52,093 nt of DNA, from the NCBI GenBank assembly GCA_018813065.1, contig JAHJCH010000034.1, positions 1 through 52,093 of the forward strand, read 5' to 3'. The position numbers were made by a program, and so were the translations under genes. Below the pieces are notes generated by a model, which saw only the letters and a program-made list of their open reading frames with translations, had not been told where the DNA came from and searched no databases. The DNA is from Myxococcota bacterium. GTDB taxonomy: Bacteria > Myxococcota_A > Bradymonadia > UBA7976 > UBA1532. Positions 42,593 to 51,840 of this stretch are shown in pieces (the stretch's first letter is position 1; each line of letters starts with the position of its first letter).

Positions 42593-45019
42593 ATGACACG
42601 CTTGATCCTCACCGCGAGCCTCGCCCTCGCCGCCTGCGCCGCGCCCGAGGTGATGCCGGGCGCCGATGGCGCCCTTGAGGCCGACGCGCGCCTCGTCGAG
42701 GACGCCGCCTCACTGCCGCCGACCCTCGACGGCGCCTTGAGCTGCCCCGCCGCCACCGACTGCGAGGGGCGCGCCTGTGGGCTCGATCCCGTCTGCGGCT
42801 TGAGCTGCGGCGCCTGCCCCTCACGCCATCGCTGTGATGAGGGCCGCTGCCTCTGTGAGCCCGACTGCGCGGGGCGCGTCTGCGGCGATGACGCCTGCGG
42901 CGGCCTCTGCGGCGCCTGCGATGACGGCGCCTTCTGCGGCAATGATGGGCTGTGCTATTTCCGTAACCCCGACTGTGACATTGATCCTTCTTTGGTGGCC
43001 TGTGAGGGCCTCGACTGCGGCCTCGATCCGGTCTGCGCGCAGCTGTGCGGGATCTGCGCGCCCAATGAGGCCTGCCGCGATGGTCACTGCGTGTGCGTCC
43101 CCCTGTGCGATGGCCTCGCCTGCGGCGGCGATGGCTGCGGCGGCGTCTGCGGGCAGTGCGGCCCCGGTGAGATCTGTGAGGCGGGCGCCTGCGGCCCGCC
43201 CCCGGTCATCTGCCCCGAGGCCGCCGACTGCGGCGCCCAACTCTGCGGTCATGATCCCATCTGCGGTGAGCCCTGCGGGGCTTGCCAAGCCCATGAGTCC
43301 TGCCTTCAAGGGGTCTGCGTCTGCGTGGGCTCTTGTGAGGGGCGGGCCTGCGGCGATGATGGCTGCGGCGTGCCCTGCGGGATCTGCCCCGCCGGGCAGG
43401 TCTGTGACGCCGGGCGCTGCGCCGATCCGCCCGCCCAGTGCCCCGAGACGATGGACTGCGCCGGTCGCGTCTGCGGCGCCGATCCCATCTGCGGTCAGCC
43501 CTGCGGCGAGTGCGCGGTCAACCAGCTCTGCCGCGATGGCGCGTGTCACTGCCTCCCCCAGTGCGCGGGGCGCGAGTGCGGCCCCGATGGCTGCGGCGGC
43601 GCCTGCGATGTCTGCGGCGGGGGGGAGGTCTGTCAGGTGGACAGCGGTCGCTGCGTCTGCGCGCCCAGCTGCGTGGGGCGTCAGTGCGGCGGCGATGGCT
43701 GCGGCGGCAGCTGCGGCGGCTGCGCGCCAGGCACGATGTGCAACGAGGGCCGCTGCGTCTGCGCGCCGAGCTGCCTCAATCGTGCGTGCGGGGATGATGG
43801 CTGCGGCGGCAGCTGCGGCGACTGCGCGCCCGGTCTTCGCTGCGAGGCGGGCCGCTGCCTCTGCCCCACGCTGACCTGCGGCGAGGCCTGCTGCGCCCAA
43901 GGTCAAGCCTGTGAGGCGGGCCGCTGCTGCGCGCGCAGCTGGCGGGTGCGCTTCGCCAATACTTTTTATCGCGACATCTCGTGGATCAACGGTCGGCTCT
44001 ATCTCTCGGGCCGCGAAGGCGTCCGTAGCCTCCCCCGCTACTCGCGGATCGATGTCTGTGATGGTCAGCGCCTCACCGATAGCGTGCTGGAGCATGAGCT
44101 GGCGGCGCATAACGCCGTCGCCGGGGCGCTGATCCCCTTGCCCGGCGGCGATCTCTTGACCGTCGGCAGCTTCGGCGAGACCGCCAACGGCTCGGCCTAT
44201 TGGGCGCGGCTCAACCCCGATACGCTGCGGCAGGTCTGGATGGGGGGGCTGTGGGCCGGGCAGCGCCCCGAGCTGTGGGATCTGGCGCTTGATCCCGCCG
44301 GGCGGGTCTGGATGAGCGGCACGTCAGGCGTGGACCCCGCAGCGTATGCCCCACAGATATGGGCGATCACCGGGCGCGAGGAGACGCGGCAAGCCTGCGG
44401 CTGGAATGGCTCTACAGGCACCAGCGGGCTGGGCCGCCGCCTCCTCGCTCAAGCAGGCTGGGTCTACCTCGGCGGCTCCAAGGGCAATCAGCTCGTCGCT
44501 CAAGGCTATCTGGCCGGCAACTGCCCCGAGGGCGTTGCGCCCTGCGCTTGCCCCGTGGCCTTTGAGGCCTATCCCAACCCTGCGCCGCCAGGCTACAGCG
44601 AGGCCCGCGCGCTGGTGATGGGTTGGGGGCAGCTGATCGCCGTGGGCTTCGCCATTCAAGAGGATCAAGGCCAAGGGCGTGTTTATGCCTTTAACCCGGC
44701 GACAGGCGCGCAGACCAGCGCCTTCGCCTGGGATCCCTCGCCAGCGCGCGATCTCCTCTTCGGCGCGGATATGATCGCCAATCAGTCGATCTTGGCCGCC
44801 GGGATCGAAGGCTTTAATGAGGATCGCGCCCGCTCTCGGGCGCGGGTCATCGCCATCTCCGCCGAGGCGCAGCTCACCCGCGTCGTCGATCTCGGCCCCG
44901 GCTACGCCTATGATGTCAAGGCCCTGGGCGATGGGACGATGATCGTCCTCGTCGATGCCCCCGGCGGCGCGGAGGTGGTGCGCTGCCCCGTCGAAGGCCC
45001 CTGCCCCCTGAGCCCCTGA
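42593..45019 (+). CDS. Cys-rich repeat lipoprotein with C-terminal beta-propeller-like part
   Basis: 808 residues. Lipobox L-A-A-C (Cys 15). From about 45 to 450 runs a chain of roughly ten Cys-rich modules alternating C-x3-C-x2-A/R-x-C-G-x-D-x-C-G with C-G-x-C-x4-x-C-x2-G-x-C, common in surface proteins of Myxococcota-like bacteria. The rest (about 455-805) has repeated beta-rich segments with little Cys, suggestive of a propeller. Probably exported and disulfide-bonded; ligand unknown. Confidence 0.78.
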   Translation: MTRLILTASLALAACAAPEVMPGADGALEADARLVEDAASLPPTLDGALSCPAATDCEGRACGLDPVCGLSCGACPSRHRCDEGRCLCEPDCAGRVCGDDACGGLCGACDDGAFCGNDGLCYFRNPDCDIDPSLVACEGLDCGLDPVCAQLCGICAPNEACRDGHCVCVPLCDGLACGGDGCGGVCGQCGPGEICEAGACGPPPVICPEAADCGAQLCGHDPICGEPCGACQAHESCLQGVCVCVGSCEGRACGDDGCGVPCGICPAGQVCDAGRCADPPAQCPETMDCAGRVCGADPICGQPCGECAVNQLCRDGACHCLPQCAGRECGPDGCGGACDVCGGGEVCQVDSGRCVCAPSCVGRQCGGDGCGGSCGGCAPGTMCNEGRCVCAPSCLNRACGDDGCGGSCGDCAPGLRCEAGRCLCPTLTCGEACCAQGQACEAGRCCARSWRVRFANTFYRDISWINGRLYLSGREGVRSLPRYSRIDVCDGQRLTDSVLEHELAAHNAVAGALIPLPGGDLLTVGSFGETANGSAYWARLNPDTLRQVWMGGLWAGQRPELWDLALDPAGRVWMSGTSGVDPAAYAPQIWAITGREETRQACGWNGSTGTSGLGRRLLAQAGWVYLGGSKGNQLVAQGYLAGNCPEGVAPCACPVAFEAYPNPAPPGYSEARALVMGWGQLIAVGFAIQEDQGQGRVYAFNPATGAQTSAFAWDPSPARDLLFGADMIANQSILAAGIEGFNEDRARSRARVIAISAEAQLTRVVDLGPGYAYDVKALGDGTMIVLVDAPGGAEVVRCPVEGPCPLSP

Positions 45020-45082
45020 AGCCCGTCAGGGCGATGATTTCAGCGTAGACCCCCGCCGCTAGATCGGTCACGATGGCCTCTT

Positions 45083-46576
45083 ATGTCGAACTCCCTCATC
45101 CTGAACTGTACCCCCCACGAGGTGCGCGTGGCCTTCCTAGAGGAGGACACGATCGCCGAGATCTATGTCGAGCGTCATCATGACCAGAGCCTCGTCGGCA
45201 GCCTCTATAAAGGCCGCGTCATCCGGGTCTTGCCGGGGATGCAGGCGGCCTTCGTGGACATCGGGTTAGAGCGCGCCGCCTTCCTCTATGTCGCCGATGT
45301 CGTCGATCCACGCCGCGCCCATCCCGATCGCAACACCCTCTCCGAGACGCGCGCCGATCTCACCGCGCGGCCTATCCAAAGCCTCCTCTATGAAGGCCAG
45401 GAGATCATGGTCCAGGTGTCCAAGGAGCCCATCGGCACCAAGGGCGCCCGCGTGACCAGCCATATCAGCATCGCCGGGCGCCACCTCGTCTATATGCCCA
45501 CCGTCGAGCACGTCGGGATCAGCCGCCGGATCACCGATGATGAGGAGCGGCGGCGGCTGAAGGACATCTTGGAGGCCTTGGTGCCCGACGGCGGCGGCTT
45601 CGTGGCCCGCACCGCCGCTGAGGGCCACTCCGTCGCCGAGCTGCGCGCCGATCTGGAGTTCCTCAGCCAAGTCTGGAATGACATCTTGACCCGGATGGAG
45701 CAGAGCCCCGCCCCCGCCACGCTCTATGAGGATCTCGATCTGGTCCTGCGCACCGCCCGCGATCTGGTCACCCCAGAGATGGACGTGATCTATGTCGATC
45801 AAGCCGAGCAGTATCAGCGCCTCACGCGCTTTATGCGCCGCTTTATGCCCAAGTATCTCGATAAGGTGAAGCTCTATGAGGGGAAAGAGCCCATCTTTGA
45901 TGTGTTCGGTGTGGAGATTGAGCTTAACCGCGCCCTCGGGCGTAAGGTTTGGCTTAAGAGCGGCGGTTATCTGATCATCGATCAGACCGAGGCCCTCACC
46001 GCCATCGATGTCAACACGGGCCGTTATGTGGGCAAGCGTAACCTCGAAGAGACGATCATTAAGACGAACCTTGAGGCCGTCGATGAGATCGTGCGTCAGC
46101 TGCGTGTGCGTAATATCGGCGGGATCATCATCATCGACTTCATCGATATGGAGCGCGAGGGGAACCGTGATCGCGTCTATACCGCGCTGGCGGAGGCCCT
46201 TCAGCGCGATCGCGCCCGCACCAATATCCTCAAGATCAGCGACCTGGGCTTGGTGGAGATGACCCGTAAGCGCGTGCGCGACTCCCTGCTGCGCGCGCTC
46301 TCAGAGCCTTGCTTTTATTGTGATGGCTCAGGCTTCCTCAAGAGCCGAACGTCCGTCTCTTATGAGGTCTATCGCAACGTCATCCGCGATCAAGACCTCT
46401 TCGATCAGCCCAATGTGCTCATCCAGGTTCATCCTCGGGTGGCCGAGACGCTCTTGGAGACAGAGCGCAGCGTGCTGTTGGAGCTTGAGGAGCGGCTCAA
46501 GAAGCGGATTCATGTTCAAAGCAGGCCCGACTTTCACCTTGAGCATTATGAGATGAGCGGCTGGGAGGAGACGTGA
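45083..46576 (+). CDS. rng: Ribonuclease E/G family endonuclease
   Basis: 497 residues, the length of RNase G. S1-like region near 35-120 (G-S-L-Y-K-G-R-V and A-A-F-V-D-I-G). The catalytic region has the Mg-binding D-V-N-T-G and D-F-I-D-M motifs near 310 and 355, and the zinc link C-Y-C-D-G near 415. It cuts structured RNA such as the 5' end of 16S rRNA and mRNA. No RNase E-type C-terminal scaffold is present. Its stop overlaps the next start. Confidence 0.94.
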   Translation: MSNSLILNCTPHEVRVAFLEEDTIAEIYVERHHDQSLVGSLYKGRVIRVLPGMQAAFVDIGLERAAFLYVADVVDPRRAHPDRNTLSETRADLTARPIQSLLYEGQEIMVQVSKEPIGTKGARVTSHISIAGRHLVYMPTVEHVGISRRITDDEERRRLKDILEALVPDGGGFVARTAAEGHSVAELRADLEFLSQVWNDILTRMEQSPAPATLYEDLDLVLRTARDLVTPEMDVIYVDQAEQYQRLTRFMRRFMPKYLDKVKLYEGKEPIFDVFGVEIELNRALGRKVWLKSGGYLIIDQTEALTAIDVNTGRYVGKRNLEETIIKTNLEAVDEIVRQLRVRNIGGIIIIDFIDMEREGNRDRVYTALAEALQRDRARTNILKISDLGLVEMTRKRVRDSLLRALSEPCFYCDGSGFLKSRTSVSYEVYRNVIRDQDLFDQPNVLIQVHPRVAETLLETERSVLLELEERLKKRIHVQSRPDFHLEHYEMSGWEET

Positions 46577-47118
46577 GGGCCTGGACGCTGTGCTTGTTGT
46601 TGAGCTGCGGGGGGATCGCCTCGGAGCGCCCGGCGGCGGCGCAGCTCTATGGGGGGCTGACGCCCCAAAACGGTGAGCACCCCGGCCCTAAGGGTGCGGC
46701 GCGGGTGCTCCTGCGGGTTGAAGGCCGCCTGGCCTCGCCGCTCCTTTGCTATGACCCGCTCTGGGCGCGGCTCAAGGGGCCAGAGGACTGCGCTGATCTG
46801 ATCCCCCCCGGCGCGCGCATAAGCGGTCGCGCGGTGGTGGCGCGCGGGCCCTTGGCTTGCGCGGCGCGGCGCGGCGTGGCCTTGACCTTGGACGAGGCGG
46901 CGCCGACGGGCTGGGTGGTCTGGCGGGATACGCGCGTCGCCTCACCTCACGGCGCGACGCCCAGCGTTGATCTCCTCGCCGCGCCAGACGCCGTGGAGGT
47001 GGACTTGGATGAGGATGGTCGCTTAGAGCGCGTGCGCTCGGAGGGCAACACCGCCCTCGGGCCAGCCCCCCTGGGCGCCTGGCCCTGTCTTTCATCCTCA
47101 GCGCCCCTCACGCCATAA
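46573..47118 (+). CDS. Secreted hypothetical protein
   Basis: 181 residues; GTG overlaps the RNase G stop (GTGA), so it is translated with it. N-terminal signal peptide of about 23 residues (L-C-L-L-L-S-C could be a lipobox). The body has an acidic E-V-D-L-D-E-D-G-R-L-E segment near 140 that recalls calcium-binding D-x-D-x-D-G loops. No family recognised. Confidence 0.65.
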   Translation: MRAWTLCLLLSCGGIASERPAAAQLYGGLTPQNGEHPGPKGAARVLLRVEGRLASPLLCYDPLWARLKGPEDCADLIPPGARISGRAVVARGPLACAARRGVALTLDEAAPTGWVVWRDTRVASPHGATPSVDLLAAPDAVEVDLDEDGRLERVRSEGNTALGPAPLGAWPCLSSSAPLTP

Positions 47119-47260
47119 CGTCACGCCATAAAATCACGTCCAGCCCCGCCCGCCTCGCGTTCATTGAAGAAAGCACCACAGCGGACGTAATCGAGCGCCG
47201 GAATGAACCCCGCGCGTTGAGGATTTCCTCTTGGGCGGATGAGCTGAACGAGGAGGTGAG

Positions 47261-47485
47261 ATGATGGGGCGCACGCAGAGGATCAAGCTGGAGGCGTTGC
47301 TTGATGACATTCAGCCTAAGCCGCGCGCCCGCGCCTGCGCCTGCGGCGCCTACCCCGACGGCTGCCTCTTCTGGCAGACCCTGGCCAACCCCAGCCTGCT
47401 CGGCCCCGGCTTTCCGCCCCTCAATCTGAGCTGCGCTTGCACCCAAGCCCGCCGCCGCCCTGAAGGCACACTCGCCGCCCGCTGA
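47261..47485 (+). CDS. Small Cys-containing protein
   Basis: 74 residues. A strong GAGGAGGTGAG ribosome site lies right before tandem ATG codons. The middle has A-C-A-C-G-A-Y-P-D-G-C and later C-A-C, enough Cys for a small zinc site. Short length and lack of a known family keep confidence modest; it is convergent with the haem-motif lipoprotein. Confidence 0.5.
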   Translation: MMGRTQRIKLEALLDDIQPKPRARACACGAYPDGCLFWQTLANPSLLGPGFPPLNLSCACTQARRRPEGTLAAR

Positions 47486-47492
47486 TCCCGCC

Positions 47493-48971
47493 TCAAGGCC
47501 CCTCGTACTCAAAGAGGCAGCGCGTGATCGGGAAGCCAATATCTTTAAGCACATAGATGTAATAGGTCTGCCCCCGCGTTAAAGGCGGCGGCGCCCCCTC
47601 GCGCGGCAGGCGCTGGCGCTGTTGAGGCGCGCTCAAGGCGCCGTAGGTGATCCCGCTGTCAAAAGGCGAGGCCGCCGTGGGCACGTCGATAAACCACAGC
47701 GTGTCGAGGGGCTCGTCGAGGTTGGGCGGCACGCCCGGGTTGGCCGCGCCCGCCTTGAGGATGTAGGCGTAGCGCGCCGGGCCACCCGACCAGCTCAGCC
47801 GCCCCTCGGCGTCTACGCCCTCCCCCCGCGTGCAGGCCCCCGGCTCATAGAGGAGCTGATCGAGGATCGGCCCGCCAAAGTCCTCAAACTGCGCGCCGTC
47901 CTCCACCGCGTAGCCGCGCCGCGCCCACTCCCCCAGCAAAAAGGCCCGCATCCGCGTGATGTCGGTCGTCGGCAGCCCCAAGGCCGTGCGATCAAAGCCG
48001 TTGTTGTCCTCTGGGTGGAAGGCGCCGAGGCTGTCCGAGCCCGCCAGCCCCGCCATCATCGCCAGGCCCGAGTCACGCACGCTGTCGATCCAGATGGGGC
48101 CAGCGTCGATGGACCACCAGGACGGGCCGTCGGGGGCGAGGTCTTCGGCGTGGCAGCAGACGCAGGCGCTGGCCTCCACCTGCGACTTGGCCCAGGCCAC
48201 CTCGCCCATGTAGTCGGCGTCCATCAGCCGTGGATCATCGGCGGGCGTGTTGGCGGGCTCAGGCGCGCCGTAGTAAGGCCGCTGCGTGAGGACATCGGCG
48301 CATGAGCCGTAGTCCTGGAAGCGCCGCCCAGGCTCAGTGCAGCCTGAGATCAGCGTCCAGGTGCAGACCTGGCCGTTGGGCCCCAGCCCGGCGGGCTCGC
48401 CCGGCAGCGGGTCTTTGCAGGTCTGGTAGGGCTGGACAAAGGGCGTCTCCCCATAGCCGCCGCCCGTGACGACGCCGCCCCCCTGGCCCTCGCAGCGCGG
48501 GTCCGGCGTAAAGGCGCCGCCGCCGAAGACCTCGCAGCCCGTCTGGGCTAAGGCGCACTGCTCAGGATCGTCGCCCGCGCTGACCAACGTGTAGCCGTCG
48601 CCCGCCTCGCCCTCGACGACGCACCGCCCCAGCTCCTGCGGGTAGCCGCAGCCCTCGCCGAGCGTGAGCACCCCTGCGGTGCTGAGGAGGACCGCCTCAC
48701 AGTCGGCGGTGACCCCCGCCAGATCCCAGGCGGCGCCTGTGTATGCCTTGCACTCTTCGCCCTTCGAGAATGGGTTGGTGTATGCGCATCGGGCGGTGAA
48801 GGGCGCGGCGTCGCCGATAGGCGCGGCGTCGCTGGCGCGCGCGGCGTCGCCGATCAGCGCGGCGTCGCCGATCAGCGCGGCGTCCGGGAGCGTGGCCGTG
48901 GCCTCTTCATCGGCGCCGCAGCCCAAGGCGAAGGCGAGGGCGAGGGCGAGCGTGGTGTGTCGGTTCATCAT
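47493..48971 (-). CDS. Secreted lipoprotein with a CxxCH motif
   Basis: About 492 residues from the tandem ATG at 48971/48968. Signal peptide with lipobox A-L-G-C (Cys about 17), then an Ala/Asp/Ile linker with repeated G-D-A-A. Many Cys in the first 250 residues. A-C-V-C-C-H near residue 265 fits CxxCH for covalent haem, although only one site and no clear axial ligand are seen. It lies 35 bases behind a second lipoprotein with CxxCH, in the same direction. Confidence 0.65.
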   Translation of the reverse strand: MMNRHTTLALALAFALGCGADEEATATLPDAALIGDAALIGDAARASDAAPIGDAAPFTARCAYTNPFSKGEECKAYTGAAWDLAGVTADCEAVLLSTAGVLTLGEGCGYPQELGRCVVEGEAGDGYTLVSAGDDPEQCALAQTGCEVFGGGAFTPDPRCEGQGGGVVTGGGYGETPFVQPYQTCKDPLPGEPAGLGPNGQVCTWTLISGCTEPGRRFQDYGSCADVLTQRPYYGAPEPANTPADDPRLMDADYMGEVAWAKSQVEASACVCCHAEDLAPDGPSWWSIDAGPIWIDSVRDSGLAMMAGLAGSDSLGAFHPEDNNGFDRTALGLPTTDITRMRAFLLGEWARRGYAVEDGAQFEDFGGPILDQLLYEPGACTRGEGVDAEGRLSWSGGPARYAYILKAGAANPGVPPNLDEPLDTLWFIDVPTAASPFDSGITYGALSAPQQRQRLPREGAPPPLTRGQTYYIYVLKDIGFPITRCLFEYEGP

Positions 48972-49006
48972 CTGGACCCTGTTGTTTGTGTCATGGGTGT
49001 GGTGGC

Positions 49007-49483
49007 TCAGCGGGGCGCCCCGGCCTCGATCCAAGCACGCAGCGCCTCGATTTGTGCGTCCCCCAGGCAGCCCGGCGTCGTCGCGTCGGCCACAGGATCC
49101 CCCGTGCAGCCGCGCTCAGGGGGCATCCGGCCATCGAGGATCATCGTCAGGCTGCACTCAGCCACGGTCTGATCGGGGCAAGCCTCGGCGGGCTGGAGGT
49201 TGGCCTCATAGACCTCAGCCAGGTTGACGCCCCCCGCCCCCTGCGTGGTGTGGCAGCGCGCGCAGTAGGCGCGGAGGATCGGCTGAATGGCGCCCTCAAA
49301 GCGCGCCGCCGCCGCTTCTACGTCTGGCGCGCTGGCGTCCATGGGCGGCGCGGCCCAGGCTTGATCTGCCGTCGGCGCCTCGTCGTCGTCCGGCGCTGAG
49401 CAGGCCAGGAGCAGCGGCGAGATGAGCAGACAGGGCAGCAGCAGCCAGGGCCGCAGCGGTGGGGCTGGATGAGCGACGCGCAT
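49007..49483 (-). CDS. Cytochrome-c-like lipoprotein
   Basis: About 158 residues from the ATG at 49483; a longer frame to 49564 has no signal peptide at its start. Signal peptide ends in L-L-L-A-C. Haem motif Y-C-A-R-C-H near residue 75, then D-G-R-M-P-P (Met ligand candidate), a layout typical of small cytochrome c domains in planctomycete- and Myxococcota-type lipoproteins. It leads the two-gene unit with the 47493-48971 gene. Confidence 0.7.
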   Translation of the reverse strand: MRVAHPAPPLRPWLLLPCLLISPLLLACSAPDDDEAPTADQAWAAPPMDASAPDVEAAAARFEGAIQPILRAYCARCHTTQGAGGVNLAEVYEANLQPAEACPDQTVAECSLTMILDGRMPPERGCTGDPVADATTPGCLGDAQIEALRAWIEAGAPR

Positions 49484-49518
49484 GAGGTTGTGTCCACCTT
49501 TTTGGCGGCGATTTTGAT

Positions 49519-49558
49519 GCCGCGTTAAGGCTTTGTCAAACTTTAATCGCGGCGCATC
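49519..49558. promoter_or_regulatory. Imperfect inverted repeat between haem lipoproteins and VWA gene
   Basis: GCCGCGTTAAG and CTTTAATCGCGGC form an imperfect palindrome with an 11-base loop. It lies upstream of the haem-lipoprotein pair and downstream of the VWA gene, so it could be an operator or a weak terminator. No T-run follows. Confidence 0.3.
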
Positions 49559-49612
49559 ACCCAAAAGCGCTGGGTTAGATGGTTTTTGTTTAATTGTTGT
49601 CGAGGTTATGAG

Positions 49613-50704
49613 CTAGACGAGGCGCGTCACTTCGCCCAACGGGATGTGTTGGGCGCCGCCAGGTGAGATCACCCAAAGCGTGGGCAAGGGCAGGGACTCA
49701 GGGAAGCGACCATAGCCATCGGTGAGATATACGCAGACGCCTTCCTCCAGCCCCCGCGCCCGCGCCACCCAGTCAAAGAAAGGCACAAAGGAGGTGCCGC
49801 CGCCGCCCGAGGGCGCGGGGATCTCATCGCGATCGGCGTGGCTGAGCGGGTAGGGGCCGTAGAGCGCGGCGTCGGCGTAGAAGAGATCGACCTTGATGTG
49901 CGGGTAGGTGGAGAGGACGCCGCGCACCTCGCCGAGGAAGCTTGTCAAAAGCGCGCCGTCCACTGAGCCGCTGGTGTCCACCGCCAAGTAGACCCGCGCC
50001 GACTCGCCGTCGAGGTCTTCCAAGTAGAGGCCCTGGTGCAGGAAGCGTCGATCAAAGCCCCGAAAGTCCGTGGGCGTGCGCACGAGGAAGCGCCACAGCG
50101 CGGCGCGCCAGTCGATCTGCGGCTCGGCCACCTCGTCGATCAGCCGCCGCAGCCCCGCTGGCGCGTGCCCCATCTGTCGCGCGATGGCCTCGGCCCGGCG
50201 CAGCGCCCGCCGCCAGTGGCCCTCGATCTCCGCCAGCCGCGCCAACGCCTCGTTCAGCGCGCCCGCCTCGTCGCCCGGCATACACAGGGAGACGGCGGGC
50301 AGCGTCTCGGGCAGCAGCGCGTAGATCTCCTCCACCGAGCGGGACTCCAGCGCGGGCTCGCGGATGGCCCCCGAGGGCAGCCGCAGCCCCGGCAGCGCGG
50401 CGATCATCCCGTTGACCACCACGTCGGCGGCCACGTTCCAGCGCACCGGCTCACGCGGGCCACGCCGCGTCACGTGCAGGAGCGCGGCGTGGAGCACCTC
50501 ATGGAGCAGCACCGCCTCTAGGCCTTCGTCGCTGAGCCCCGCCAAGAAGCGGGGGCGATAGAAGATGTCCAGCCCGTCGGTCTGCGCCGTGGGGATGTCC
50601 TCGCGGGGGATGACGCGCGCGAAGAGCGTCAGCGTGGCGAAGAAGGGATCGCGCGCGCGCAGCCGCAGCCGCGCCCGGCTGATCCGCGCGTCGAGATCGC
50701 TCAT
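49613..50704 (-). CDS. VWA-like metallopeptidase-domain protein (DUF2201)
   Basis: 363 residues. N-terminal putative metallopeptidase domain with H-E-V-L-H-A-A-L near residue 68 (zinc-type HExxH). C-terminal VWA-like domain with D-T-S-G-S-V near 245 (MIDAS) and Y-L-T-D-G-Y-G. Its ATG overlaps the MoxR stop. In this family the MoxR ATPase is thought to remodel or activate a metal centre held by the VWA partner; the substrate is unknown. Confidence 0.88.
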   Translation of the reverse strand: MSDLDARISRARLRLRARDPFFATLTLFARVIPREDIPTAQTDGLDIFYRPRFLAGLSDEGLEAVLLHEVLHAALLHVTRRGPREPVRWNVAADVVVNGMIAALPGLRLPSGAIREPALESRSVEEIYALLPETLPAVSLCMPGDEAGALNEALARLAEIEGHWRRALRRAEAIARQMGHAPAGLRRLIDEVAEPQIDWRAALWRFLVRTPTDFRGFDRRFLHQGLYLEDLDGESARVYLAVDTSGSVDGALLTSFLGEVRGVLSTYPHIKVDLFYADAALYGPYPLSHADRDEIPAPSGGGGTSFVPFFDWVARARGLEEGVCVYLTDGYGRFPESLPLPTLWVISPGGAQHIPLGEVTRLV

Positions 50705-51702
50705 GTGTGCATCGCCGTCAGCGCCTCACGCAGCGCCTCATGGAGCTGAGGCGCTTGCGCCAAGGCGCCGATCAGCCCGCCGATCAGCCCCTCACGCTGG
50801 AGCGTGGGCATGAGGTGGTTGAACATCAGCGTCAGCCACTCGGCCTCGGCCTCGGCGTGCATCCAGCGCAGGGCCGCTAAGGCGCGCGGCAGCGTGTCGG
50901 CGCGCATCCCCAAGGCCACGGCCAGCGCGTAGCGCATGGAGGGCTTGCGCGGGAAGCTCACCCCCTCTCCCCCGCCGTCGAGGATACGATCGACGTCGAT
51001 CAGCTCGCGGTAGAGCGCGATGAAGGCCTCAAACTCCTCGCCCGGCCCTTGGCCGACGGCGGCCTCGATGGCCATGCCCGCGCGGTGGAGCTTGGAGGCC
51101 ATCTCCCAGGCCCTCGGCGACGGCCAGGCGGGCTGATGGGCCGTGGGCTTGTGCAGCAGCTCGGGTCGATAGCTGAGGAAGGCGACGATCTGCTCGTCCA
51201 GCCCCGCCTGGATCGCGTAGTCGCGAAAGCCCTCCAGGTGCGGCTGGACCTCGAAATGGATAAAGCGGTTGGCCAGCGGGCTGGGCATCTCGAAGACCGC
51301 CGCGCGATCCTCCTTGCGGTTGCCCGCCGCCCAGATAAACCAGCCCTCGGGGAGCTGGTAGGCGCCCACGCGGCGATCCAAGATGAGCTGCTGGGCGATC
51401 CCCTGGAGGGTCGGCGGCGCCATGTTCAGCTCATCCATAAAGAGCACGCCGTGGCCCTCGCGCGGCAAGAACTCCGGCGGATACCAGGCGCTGATCCCAT
51501 CCTTGGGCACAGGCAGCCCACGCAGATCGGTCGGCGCCAGCTGGCTCAGCCGCAGATCAATGAAGCGCAGGCCAAAGCGCGCGGCGGTCTGGGCCACGAT
51601 GCTGGATTTGCCCACCCCCGGCGGCCCCCAGATCATCACGCTGAGGCGGATCTCGGCTTCGATGAGGCGCTCAAGGGACTTTTGGAGCTGCGCGGGCGTC
51701 AT
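50701..51702 (-). CDS. MoxR-family AAA ATPase
   Basis: About 333 residues from the ATG at 51702, which has GAGGAGG upstream; the frame is open for 90 more codons without a ribosome site. Walker A G-P-P-G-V-G-K-S near residue 28, Walker B V-L-F-M-D-E-L near 92, sensor A-A-G-N-R near 130. A helical lid follows. It is coupled to the VWA protein (ATGA overlap) as a chaperone-like pair. Confidence 0.9.
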   Translation of the reverse strand: MTPAQLQKSLERLIEAEIRLSVMIWGPPGVGKSSIVAQTAARFGLRFIDLRLSQLAPTDLRGLPVPKDGISAWYPPEFLPREGHGVLFMDELNMAPPTLQGIAQQLILDRRVGAYQLPEGWFIWAAGNRKEDRAAVFEMPSPLANRFIHFEVQPHLEGFRDYAIQAGLDEQIVAFLSYRPELLHKPTAHQPAWPSPRAWEMASKLHRAGMAIEAAVGQGPGEEFEAFIALYRELIDVDRILDGGGEGVSFPRKPSMRYALAVALGMRADTLPRALAALRWMHAEAEAEWLTLMFNHLMPTLQREGLIGGLIGALAQAPQLHEALREALTAMHT

Positions 51703-51840
51703 CAGGGCCTCCTCTGGGCGCGTCGCCTTGATAAAAGAGCCGCAGCATAGCGTTTTTTGCCGTCGCTGCGGCTCATCCCCAGCGCGTTCGTCGGTCAGAG
51801 ACGCTAATATCCTCGACGAAAAAATAAGCCGGAGTGTGTG

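Noticed and set aside
42821..44110. Minus-strand Ala-rich open frame of 429 residues
   Set aside because: Mirror image of the Cys-module codons in the lipoprotein gene; no independent evidence.
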